From the NCBI GenBank assembly GCA_037974965.1, contig JBBPFI010000003.1, forward strand, positions 1,054,001 through 1,118,000: DNA of 64,000 bases. Reading direction: 5' to 3'. Below, one piece after another: positions 34,992 through 43,834 of the stretch (its first letter is position 1; each line of letters opens with the position of its first letter). The translations under genes were made by a program, and so were the position numbers. The notes beneath the pieces were generated by a model. It worked only from the letters and a program-made list of their open reading frames with translations. It did no database searches and had not been told where the DNA came from. The DNA is from Dacryopinax spathularia (Eukaryota > Basidiomycota > Dacrymycetes > Dacrymycetales > Dacrymycetaceae).

Positions 34992-35735
34992 ATGCGCCTT
35001 CTAACCGTCGCTCTGCTATCATCCATCACATTGACCGGCGTGCTTGGGCAGGCATGCTTAGTATGTATGCCTGGCGTGCTGCCGTGTCGCACTAATTGAA
35101 TCGGCTCTGGTAGTCCAATGCAGATTGCACTCGCGGTGAAGGTAGCTGTGTCGGCGCGAGTGGGGCTGAGACAGGTGGTTGCGTTTATAGTGCGTTACCA
35201 GCGTTCTTTCGAAGTCCAGGAATTCTGACCCGCTCGCTTCCAGTCGAGTGTTATGCCGGCGTAAGGCGAAGCCCGCATTAGCTGCTGAACTCGATGCTCA
35301 TCATCCTCTAGTACTTCGAGGCCGGCGCCTATTCTTGTGGAGTTTGCCCAGCAGTTCGCATCTTTCCCTTTGCCCAGGCCACACTGCTGAAACGTAAGCA
35401 GGGTACCTCCAGTGACCCGAATGGGGGAGATCCTTCCGATCCTCCGGTAGCTCGCTGCTACCAGCCTTGCGCTGATGGGGTACGTTTTGCAGCATATGTT
35501 GCGCTCTTGCATGCTGACTACGCGGCAGAGCAAATGTTACACTCCTTATGGTGGCTCCGCGACGTGCTCTGGCACGCCTTCGACATGTGTGCAGACTTGC
35601 GATACAGCCGGCAACATCGTGTACGAAGGGGATGGATCGTACGCGTACTGCGGTGCTCCGCCCTCTACGCCCAGCAGGAGAGCTATTGTCAAGGCGCGCG
35701 AAGCTAGATCCTGGAACGAGCGGCGGCCCTGGTGA
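34992..35735 (+). CDS. Secreted cysteine-rich small protein
   Basis: Exon 1 (34992-35060) encodes a signal peptide, MRLLTVALLSSITLTGVLGQ, followed by ACL. Exon 2 (35114-35189) gives SNADCTRGEGSCVGASGAET and GGCVY; exon 3 (35244-35260) gives ECYAG; an exon from 35312 gives YFEAGAYSCGVCPA; the last exon gives CYTPYGGSATCSGTPSTCVQ, TCDTAGN and YAYCGAPPS before the stop at 35735. Splicing between 35345 and 35520 is uncertain. About a dozen or more cysteines in a mature chain of some 150 residues suggest a disulfide-stabilised extracellular protein. No family is recognised. A role in cell-wall or host/environment interaction is inference from the type only. Many small exons argue that it is a real gene. 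Confidence 0.65.
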
Positions 35736-35880
35736 TTCTTGCGTCCCGCTCCTCCAATGTGTCTATGAGTTCCGAATGCATTCCATTCCAATTTCTCCTC
35801 TAGCCTCCTCTTGCCCCATGCCATTACATCCCAAATATAGTTTCGGTCCTCAAATTAGGGAATACAACGAGAGGGGTATA

Positions 35881-36146
35881 TCAAGGCAGCGTCGTCTCTC
35901 CCCGCGGCAGCATCTCTAGCAAATACCGCTGGAAGACATTAAGATGGTGCTCCTCATGCTGGTTCATCTCCCTTTCTGGTTGTTTTCCCGCTGCCTTGGG
36001 CGACATCGGTTGCGGACGTTCTGCCTGCAGGAAAGGAGTCAGGATACTGGACGACTTGAGCGTACTGAAGAAGGCGGACGTACCTGAGGCGGCGTGGGAA
36101 CGGCGTGGTGCAGATGCAGATGGGGAAGGTGGAACCGCGATGCCAT
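35881..36146 (-). CDS. Small His-rich protein, cluster member 1
   Basis: Two exons: 36146-36084 and 36024-35881, separated by a 59-nt GT-AG intron in phase 0. The product is 68 residues: an N-terminal MASRFHLPHLHLHH, a short basic/Pro-rich middle, and a C-terminal block HHLNVFQRYLLEMLPRGE ending TTLP. The N-terminal M-x-x-x-F-H-x-x-H pattern, the intron placed right after a Gln codon, and the terminal MLPxxE motif are shared with the genes at 36910-37155 and 38371-38685. I do not recognise the family. There is no signal peptide or membrane segment; the C-terminal 20 residues could form an amphipathic helix. An ATAAATA element lies about 120 nt upstream. It is too short and too spliced to be found by simple ORF calling. 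Confidence 0.7.
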
Positions 36147-36909
36147 GGATGTGTAGTCAACTGAGGGTTGCGGTCAATTGTTGGGGAGTGTGCTTGGTAG
36201 CTGCGCTATGTTGCGTTGGCTTTGAAGGTTGTTGCTGATGGTTCGTACAGCGCAGAACTGGTCCGTATTTATCCTGTGCGTTAACCGCGTAAGGCGACAT
36301 CCTCGTCTGACCTAACTGTATTGATGACGATGCATCGGGACAACTCTCAACGACTCCCCCCTCCAACGCGCTCCTCGGCGGCACTCTCCTGCTCGGTCGG
36401 GAGGGCTCGCAACCGTCGACCACCGCATGGTAGGCGCAAGAGTTCCGCTGCAATGCCATTGTACTCAGTCTGGGCGGAGACGTCCAAAAGCGGAAAGATA
36501 ACCTCAGGGTTGTTGCGACGCGGATGCGCCCGAAATGGGAAAGCGAGGCGGGTTGTCCCGCACGACGTCGGAGTTGCCCTCGGTTCCGGCCCCCACACGC
36601 AGTTCATTTTGTTCTTGCGTAGGAACCGTGTTGTGCCATGGAGACGGGGTGAAAACTCGTTTCGCCAGATGGCTTAGAGAGTCTGTTCACGCGCGCGGCT
36701 TTCGGGCTTGGTAGGCGATCTTGATGCGGATGGCGTTTGCGACAGTCTGTGAAGCAATTCTTGTGATTAAGGTATTAGATGAATTATTAAGGTAGTCTAC
36801 TCTATGCGGTCTATAAGCGTGTCCAAATTAACAATATACAATGCAAGAATTCTATGTCAGGGCATCAAAAAGGCCATCACGAATACCAAAAGGATGTCCA
36901 GCGGGGGTA
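36147..36909. other. Intergenic region between small-protein genes 1 and 2
   Basis: About 760 bases containing the promoter of member 1 on the left and the 3' flank of member 2 on the right. An A+T-rich patch occurs near 36750-36840. Open frames on both strands near 36320-36680 show no family resemblance. Confidence 0.45.
36265..36272 (-). promoter_or_regulatory. TATA-like element of small-protein gene 1
   Basis: The minus strand reads ATAAATAC, about 120 nt upstream of the ATG at 36146. Its distance matches the TATA elements of the two sister genes. Confidence 0.4.
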
Positions 36910-37155
36910 TCACAGCATGGCCACTTCGTTCGCCGGCAGCATCTGCATCAGATACTTCTGGAGCAGGTTATGATGCGTCTGCTGTTGTGCGGGTGCGGGT
37001 GCGGCGGCGGCAGGCGCGGGCTTTGCGGGTGCCTCGGTGGTTGCGCGCTGGGTAGGGTGTAAGTCACGCACGTGTGACTCTGACAGCGGAGTACGTACCT
37101 GCGCGGGCTTGGGGGAAGAAGGGCGCGAGTGGTGCATATGGAAGAGGGAAGGCAT
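36910..37155 (-). CDS. Small His/Ala/Pro-rich protein, cluster member 2
   Basis: Two exons: 37155-37099 and 37047-36910. The 51-nt intron starts GTACGT, ends CCCAG, is a multiple of three and has no stop, so the unspliced frame is also open. The spliced product is 64 residues: MPSLFHMHHSRPSSPKPAQ, then an Ala/Pro-rich middle, then HHNLLQKYLMQMLPANEVAM plus a final Leu. The MLPANE...ML ending matches member 3 (MLPRNELSML) and member 1 (MLPRGE). The intron sits directly after a Gln codon, as in both sister genes. A TATAAG element lies 114-119 nt upstream. No known domain is recognised and no signal peptide is seen. Function is unknown. Confidence 0.72.
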   Translation of the reverse strand: MPSLFHMHHSRPSSPKPAQVRTPLSESHVRDLHPTQRATTEAPAKPAPAAAAPAPAQQQTHHNLLQKYLMQMLPANEVAML

Positions 37156-37268
37156 TGCGTGTAGTTAGGTTGGTATCGCCGGTGAAGCGGTCTAGGTTGT
37201 TTGTTCGGGTAGGTGTATCGCGCTCGAGCTGATGCTGATGTCGACCTCACCTGTCGAAGTGAGCTGTA

Positions 37269-37274
37269 CTTATA
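37269..37274 (-). promoter_or_regulatory. TATA box of small-protein gene 2
   Basis: The minus strand reads TATAAG, 114-119 nt upstream of the ATG at 37155. Confidence 0.5.
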
Positions 37275-38233
37275 CCATTAGCTACTCCTGCTCAAACAAC
37301 AAATTTTCAGTAAACATCGCTGCTATTTCTCCGAGAATCGGAGCATCTCCGACGCATCCAACTCAACTCGGAGCAGTCGGAAGTGCACAATCTTCTCTCA
37401 CTTCAACATAACTCGAAAACTGCGCATGTTGGAAGATCACAACGGTCCGATACATTCAGTTCGCTTGGGAGTTGTGTGATCGGACGTGATCGAGGGTGCG
37501 TTGCGGCGTTACGGACGGAGAAGAGGCGTGAAGGATCGCGGTCGGTCCCGATGTCGAGCGAGTTCCTCCGCGACTTTCTCCGATAGGGATCAACGGGCTA
37601 TGACGCACTACAATGCATCGCCACCAGCATGCTGATCTTCGCAGCACCCTCGACTTTTGTCGCTCCTTCGGAGAAGGCTGAGAGGGAGCGATGGAACCGG
37701 CCGATGCACCCGAGAGCTGCACGGTTCCATCACGTTCTAGGCCAAGCTTGCCCCGACCCGTTTCGCCAAGCCCCCGCCCCCAACACGGTCAAACCGGAAC
37801 GCCGGCGCCAACGGCCCAACGGCCCGGCGCCTATCCTCTTCCCTTTCTTCCCTTTCTTCCCGCCGTCCTCCGCTGTCAAACCCGCACCGCGCGAGTCATT
37901 TCATGTTCCATTCCGTTACGCGCCTCTCCTCGAGGGATTGCTCTCGTGACGCGCTTCCAGGGATGCATGATTCAATTCAGTTTCTTCTCAGAAGTAGGGC
38001 TTGGGAGGTGCTCGCTTGGTGAAGGGGTCGAAGCAGCTGAAATGCGGAATGTTCTGGGCTGTTCGCGTGTGTTTCCATTTCCGGTCAGGAGGGCGGCACG
38101 GTGGGATGCGTTCGAGCAGCCTCCTGGGCGAGGACGAGCAGCCAAGAACGGTGAGAAAGGTGGAGACGGGGGCGCGACTGCGGATGCTGAGAGGCTGATT
38201 GGGGAATGGAGGGATGGACGACGATGCGAGGGG

Positions 38234-38240
38234 TATAAGA
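38234..38240 (+). promoter_or_regulatory. TATA box with adjacent AGGGG of small-protein gene 3
   Basis: TATAAGA lies about 135 nt upstream of the ATG at 38371. It is preceded directly by GAGGGG, which contains the stress-response element core AGGGG known from yeasts. Regulation by stress is inference. Confidence 0.5.
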
Positions 38241-38370
38241 ACGCGCTGGAACGCGGGGTTTGTGGGGTAGACACGAACGAACTTACGAACATCGTCTGAC
38301 GCACCGACCTACCCATCAACCTACTTACCCGACCTTTTACTACTCAGAGAGTCAGCACACCTACATAAGC

Positions 38371-38685
38371 ATGACGCTCTTCCACCACCACCATCATCAC
38401 GACGAGAAGAAAGCCGAGCAGCAGCCGGCGGACGCTCAGGTGAGCACTCTTATGCATCTCTTCTTCCGGCGGGGCAGGCATAATCATCCCCGCTTGCAGA
38501 AACCCGCCGAGGAGCCCGTCGCTTCGACCAGCACTACGGCCGCCCCCGTTGCTACCGCTACCACGGAGCCGGCAAAGCACGACGAGCATACAGATAAGGA
38601 GCATCATCATGAGCATCACTTGAAGGAGAAAGTGGCACATGTTGTGGAGGAGATGCTGCCGCGTAATGAGTTGTCGATGCTCTGA
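38371..38685 (+). CDS. Small His-rich protein, cluster member 3
   Basis: Two exons: 38371-38439 and 38500-38685, with a 60-nt stop-free intron in phase 0 placed after a Gln codon. The product is 84 residues: MTLFHHHHHHDEKKAEQQ at the N-terminus, a Thr/Ala-rich middle, then HHHEHHLKEKVAHVVEEMLP and RNELSML. The six-His run plus later His clusters could bind metal ions such as zinc or nickel; that is inference from composition. Its N-terminal F-H pattern, intron position and MLPxNExxML ending place it with members 1 and 2. An upstream in-frame ATG at 38260 would add 37 residues but crosses the TATA-proximal region, so 38371 is preferred. No family name is recognised. Confidence 0.75.
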   Translation: MTLFHHHHHHDEKKAEQQPADAQVSTLMHLFFRRGRHNHPRLQKPAEEPVASTSTTAAPVATATTEPAKHDEHTDKEHHHEHHLKEKVAHVVEEMLPRNELSML

Positions 38686-39038
38686 TGACCTCTATCCCGC
38701 CCACATATGTACAGCTTCCCGGATATGACGTTTCCCACCTTTTTTCCCTTGTTTGCGGATGTTGGAGATGGGTCATGTTCTTCTTTTGTCTTCTTCTTGA
38801 CGGCTTTCATGTACTTTAGCTGGTGTATACCTGTATACCGCTGTTGTACTGTATGCTCTTAATGGAATCATGACGACAACCCTCACAAGTTATTGTCCGT
38901 CCTCCTCTAGAAACAAAGCAAAACGGATATCATTTGCAAGGTAACCAAAACCCCCCCAAACAAACTCTTTGTGACAAACCCCCAACTTCACACAAACCGG
39001 CGCCCCCTCTCGCGCCAAACATAGCGTCTTTAGAGCCT
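38686..39038. other. Convergent 3' intergenic region
   Basis: About 350 bases between convergent genes, with T-rich sequence after the small-protein stop and A/C-rich sequence before the acetyltransferase stop. No other feature was seen. Confidence 0.5.
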
Positions 39039-41721
39039 TTACAGCTTCGCCCTCTCCCCCTCCGCGCTTTTCGACTTCTCCTCCAACTCCCGGTCAAACA
39101 ACTCCTTCACTTCCTCCGCCGCTCTCTCGATCTCGCGACAGAACTCGGCGTTAGGCATCTCCTTGCGGGACGTTATCGTGAATTGGAGTTTATCTGCGTG
39201 TGCGGTCAGCTTATTGCCCGATATTCTCTCGTACAAGGGAGGGGGAAGGCGTTGGAGCTGAGAAGGAGGGGATGAAGGGAGGGAAAAGGAGGGAAAGGTG
39301 AAGGGAAGGGAAGGTGGAGCGAGAAGACAACAGAAGGAAAGAAGAGAGGAGGAGCGAGGGACGCACCATCATACCCCGTCATATACGCCACCCCAAACCC
39401 ATCCGGCACAACCTCCCCCCACCCATAGCTCGGAAAATGCTCTGAAAAAATCGCGCTCGTCGAGAGTCTCCAAGTCGAGGCGCGCTTATAGAGCGGGTCG
39501 GAGTAGATCGCGGGAAGCGTCTCGCCGGGGAGGAGGAGGTGTCGGAGGCCTGTGCGGGCGCGAGCGAGGGGGTTGGTACAGCTTGAAAGTTGAGGAGAGG
39601 AGGAGGAGAAAGGAGGACGAACCGAACATATGTCTATCCACCCCCCTCCCCCACCCAGCCTCCCTCGCCATCTCCCCATGCCTCGCACAAGCCCTCCTAA
39701 ACAATCCCCTCTTCTCCCCATCCCTATCCCCCACCCTCTCCCCCTCTTCCCCCTTCCTCTCCATCACATTCCCCTCCCCATCCACCCTAACCCCCATCAT
39801 CGCCTCCACCCACTCCCTCACTTCGTCCGACACAGTCCTAATAGTCTCCGTCCGCCCGTGCGCAAACCTCCGCGTGGTGGCGGCTTCGTATGTCCCCACT
39901 GGCGGTTCTCCGGGAGCGTGAAGCCGAGCCCAAGCGAGCTGGATCAGCATTTGGGCCCATGAGTCGGGGGAGATGGCGTATTTCTTAATTTGGGCTTTGC
40001 CGTAGGAAGTGAGGAGGTATGACATGCTCTGGCTCTCGACGAGCGTCTTGAAGCTCTCTGTAGCTTGGGAGATCGCTTGATGGTCCTGCTCCGTCAGGTG
40101 CCACTCCATTTCCTCAGGTTTGGGAAGAGCGGAGAATTCCGCCTCTGAGAGCGCAGGCCCGTGGTCGAATGACGTGTCGTGTAGCGCCCGACAGACAGAG
40201 TCGCACAGCCGAACAGTGGGCGTCCCGTCCATCACACTGTGCTCACCCATGAACCCCGCCCGGCCATTGTCGTACACGAGAAACTGGAGGGGCTTGTCGT
40301 ACCATCTGTTACCCCATTCTGTCCCGTCTAGGCCGGCATGCCAGTTCGAGCGGGAGAAGTCGATTATGTTGCTGGGGGAGGAGGAGTCGAGGCAGATGAG
40401 GAAGGCGGCGCTGTGGATTGTGCGTAGGTGGGAGGCGTTCGTGGGGTTGAGAGTGAGACGGGTGTAGTCTGAGGACCAGGCGTCGCGGTTGTTCCCGGAG
40501 AGGATGCCGACTGCGGGACCCGGGGTGGAGGAGTGGGCGTAGATGTATGCGAATTGCCTGCGCTCGTGTTAATGCTGCTCTCGAAACCTGAACCAGTGAA
40601 GTAGTGGGCAAAAGAGCGGCAAAGAGGAAGTGAGCGGGAGAGGTGTTGTTGTCATCCCTCGGTGAACCCCAGATGACCCGGAGAGGAGAAGGGTGAGAGA
40701 GAAAGAGATGAGGTGAAAGGTAAAAGGTGAATGGTGAATGGTGAATGTGAATGGTGAGGTAAGACGCCATGGACGCACTTCTCAAGATCCTCAGTACTCA
40801 TCAACCCACCCCTCCCATCCCCCACCTCCACTTTCCAAAACCTATTCTTCCTCAACACGACCACATGCCCCGCCCTCCCCCGCGCCGCCCCCTCCCACGC
40901 ATAGCTCACCGCCCAGTCCGCCGGCACACCAGGCACACGCGAACAGTCAAACATCCATCTGTAGGTGTCCATGCAGAGCGGCGTGTCCTTGATGGTGTCG
41001 GGTACGAGCTGGCCGGAGTAGAGGGCGCGGCGGAATAGGAGGGCGGCTCGGGTGAGGGAGGCTGCGCGGAAGGCTGGGTGGGGGGGGAGGTGGGAGGGGG
41101 AGGGGGTGAAGCCGTAGTAGTATGAGACGTTCACCACTACCTGCCAGCGAGGGTTAGCGAGCTTGCTCTCCTCTTTCGTTGCCCCGCTTTCTGGGCTTTA
41201 GGCAGCGCCGTAGGGGAGGGAAGTAGAGGTGTATGAAGAAGAGTCTTCGGAGGAAGCGGACGTACCGAGTCCCGATAAGCCATATAAGCACCATCATCCC
41301 ACCACCTCTCCAACCAATGCCCCGCAGCCTCACCGCCATCCAACCCCTCCCTACCCAGCCTCTCCCGTTCCTCCAGCCTAGCCTGCAACACCTCGCCCAT
41401 CCCTCCAGGCTTAGCAAACTCGTCCAGCAACCTCATAGATTCCTCGTATTGCGCATCGGAGGAGCGGAGCGGATGCAGAGAACGACGAAGTTTGGAGATT
41501 GTTTCGCTTAGCGGGAGGACGGGCAGCCTTGGGAGGGGAGGGGCGGGAGGTGTGAAGGAGAGTGGTGGGGCGAGGGATTTCCAGTTTGGAGGGCGGGGCA
41601 TGGTGGGGCTGTGGATGGTGGGAGGGAGGTATACGGAGTGTGTCGAGCGGATGGCGGTGAGTGAGAAGGGGAGAGTGGGAGTCGTACGGAGTAGAGTTCT
41701 GCGAGCGAGCAAAGAGGGCAT
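39039..41721 (-). CDS. CAT2: Carnitine O-acetyltransferase with dual mitochondrial/peroxisomal signals
   Basis: The start at 41721 encodes an Arg-rich presequence, MPSLLARRTLLRTTPTLPF; a second methionine begins MPRPPNWKSLAPP about 40 residues later. Family landmarks include LPRLPVLPLSETISKL, ARYLDEFAKPGG-like LLDEFAKPGGMGE, WWDDGAYMAYRDS, VVNVSYYYGF and the catalytic-histidine motif GFMGEHSVMDGTPT (His and Asp-Gly), then the C-terminal acyl-transferase region with TYEAATTRRFAHGRTET. The last residues are AKL, a type 1 peroxisomal targeting tripeptide. Cat2 moves acetyl groups between CoA and carnitine so acetyl units can leave peroxisomes and enter mitochondria. Yeast Cat2 reaches both organelles by alternative starts, and this gene shows the same signals. 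Several introns carry G/A-rich simple sequence. Confidence 0.93.
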
Positions 41722-43834
41722 GCTACGTTCCCAGCTCCGAACTCTCCTCACTACAAAAGAGAGAGAGAGAGAGTACTTGAAAGCGGAATGGTGATGGTCG
41801 CTGTTTATGTCCCTCCCCTTGCCAGTCGCTTGCGCCCAATCCACGTTCCCCTGATACTCGGAACCGCCCACCCACTTTCGCGGCGCCCGTCTCGGGAACG
41901 TTCGCACGGTACCGCCCAGTTGATGAGGCCGAGATAGGAAGAGGCCCAGATCGGTAGCGAGATGGGATTGATGCGATAGATGGAGGGCGATAGAAGATCA
42001 ACGGGCGTGTTGTTCTCAGAGAGAAGCGACGACGACGAGCGCCAGCTCACACACGGTGCGCGTGCGGGTGCGCGTGTATGCGGAGACGGGGATGGGGGAA
42101 TGATGCGGGGTTTATCGCCGGCTTGCAGGGTCCAAACAAGGAACCCGAACTGGGCCGAAGCCGAAAAGCGAAAGGAACCGAACCGAGCCGAACCGAGCGA
42201 AAGGAACCGGTGAATGGAAGAGTGCGGGGTTTGAAAGCTCCCAAGAGAGCGAAGGACCGGGTTCCTAGCCTGGCCGGTGGGGTATAACCGGTCCTCGCCT
42301 GGGCGGTGCAGGAAGAACCACTCCGCCGCTTCCTGGGTGTACAACAACTCCCGGAAGCGTGGGTTGTATGAGCCAAGCGTATCATCCCCCCCCTTCCTGG
42401 GCATCAAACACAATTCAATTGGCAGTCAACCTATTCAATTCAATTCAATACATAAGCGATACATTTCCCCAGGGGCAAACAACCGCCCGAGGAGACCTCC
42501 GAGGCATTCCCCTCCCCCTTCCCTCGTTGCTCAGCATTTTCAGAAGCTTGATTGATGTGTCGGTACAGCCACCCGAACCTCTTTCACACTTTCTCGTCAG
42601 CTCTCCTTGGTTAGTCACGGGATTGATGGATGATGACGACACCCCTTCCCCTCCTCCCCTGCCCTTCCCTTCCCTGCCCTGCGTTGCGCAGCCTTCGCTC
42701 GACGCCCCTGCCAAATCGCCAGATCTGGAGATCTGGAGATGTGGCCAGACCGCCGCTGACTCATACACGCTTGGCACATTCCATCGCAAGTACGCGAGTC
42801 CGTCAAATCAGACGGCGAAGCATCCTCTTCCCCCCTGCCCCTAGGCCTGCCCATCCGACTGTCCTGGAGATCGGAGATCCAAGGAGGTCCGATCCTCCTC
42901 GATCGCGCAGTTTCGTGGGCACGAGCGGGCTGCATGTACTGTCTGCCGTGCGTACGCGTATGCTTGAGCTGGTTTTTCAGGATGAGCGAGCGCGCTTCCG
43001 AGCCGTCCGAGCCCGGTTTGGTTGAAGCGGTTGTTTGCTGATATCGATGGGCCAGAAGGTTGGGGGCGGTTAGTGCGACCCCTTGTCCGGCCCACGCATT
43101 TCCCTCATACGGATCGCGCCCCCAGACTGACGCCATACCCATATTCGTCAGCCCCTCGCTCTCTCTCCTAAGCAGGAAACCCGGTGAGAGTTACGCCAGC
43201 TTTGGACGTAGGTCGCAAGGCAGTTCCTACAGCGCCGAAACGACGGGTCATCGACTAACACCGACCATCAAGGTTATGCGAAAAAACACGCAATTAACCG
43301 CTTCTGACCAAGCCGCAGCCCTCCAATTTCCGACTCAGGGTCAAGCCACAGACCGGGGACGGAGAGAGAGCGCGCGCTCCGTGCATCAGCGCGGGAAGGC
43401 ACGCCCCGCCCTCCCTCCGCTCACTTTCCTTCCGGCCACACTAGACAGATGGGTGAGTCGCGTCTTCCTCGCGTCTTTCTCTTTCTCAGTGAAGTTTCGT
43501 AAGCACCGTAGGGGTCCGGACGGAGGGAGGAACGGGGGGAGGCTGGGCGCTGCGGGAGGGCAACGGTATATAAGCGGGTCAGCTCGGATGGACGGTCAAA
43601 GGGCGTAAACTGTCATTTCTTCTACAAAAGGGCACTCGACTTGTAAGGGGCCCGGGCGCTGATTGGCCTGCTTTACGGCGAGGAAGGGGGCTTGGTAGTC
43701 TGAGGAACTCGATCAACTTCCACTGTATTCTGACTGGACTGCTTGCTGCTTTGCTTTCACTCGGTCATCGCTGTTTAAACGCCGTCTCCGAAGTCGAGCT
43801 CCCCACCTCCCTAAACGAACGGTGTTCAAGCGCG
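41722..43834. other. Long intergenic region with low-complexity patches
   Basis: About 2.1 kb between divergent genes. It contains degenerate CGAACCGAG-type repeats near 42160-42210, an ATTCA-rich patch near 42410-42450, CTCC runs and several overlapping open frames up to 200 codons on both strands that look composition-driven. A TATATAAG box at 43567 marks the right-hand promoter. I find no convincing gene; a noncoding transcript is possible but unsupported. Confidence 0.45.
43567..43574 (+). promoter_or_regulatory. TATA box of the Sng1-like gene
   Basis: TATATAAG lies 268 nt upstream of the preferred ATG (43835) and 184 nt upstream of an alternative in-frame ATG (43751). Confidence 0.5.

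Larger units (their letters stand above)
37156..38370. promoter_or_regulatory. Divergent promoter region of small-protein genes 2 and 3
   Basis: These 1.2 kb lie between two divergently transcribed sister genes and are unusually long for this window. They contain TATA elements at both ends, long pyrimidine runs near 37840-37870 and a cluster of CTCCGA/TCGGAG words near 37330-37380. The long open frames inside (for example 37691-38299) have biased composition and no recognised domain. Confidence 0.5.

Noticed and set aside
37691-38299. Plus-strand open frame of 202 codons between the small-protein genes
   Set aside because: Biased composition, no recognised domain, and it runs across the TATA box of the third small-protein gene.
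39298-39921. Plus-strand open frame of 207 codons
   Set aside because: Antisense to carnitine acetyltransferase exons and a purine-rich intron; its Arg/Glu/Pro bias reflects simple sequence.
41805-42413. Minus-strand open frame of 202 codons upstream of CAT2
   Set aside because: Low-complexity Arg/Ser composition, overlapping frames on the other strand and degenerate repeats make it unlikely to be coding.
43060-43608. Plus-strand open frame of 182 codons before the Sng1-like gene
   Set aside because: It extends through the TATATAAG box at 43567 and has no family resemblance.
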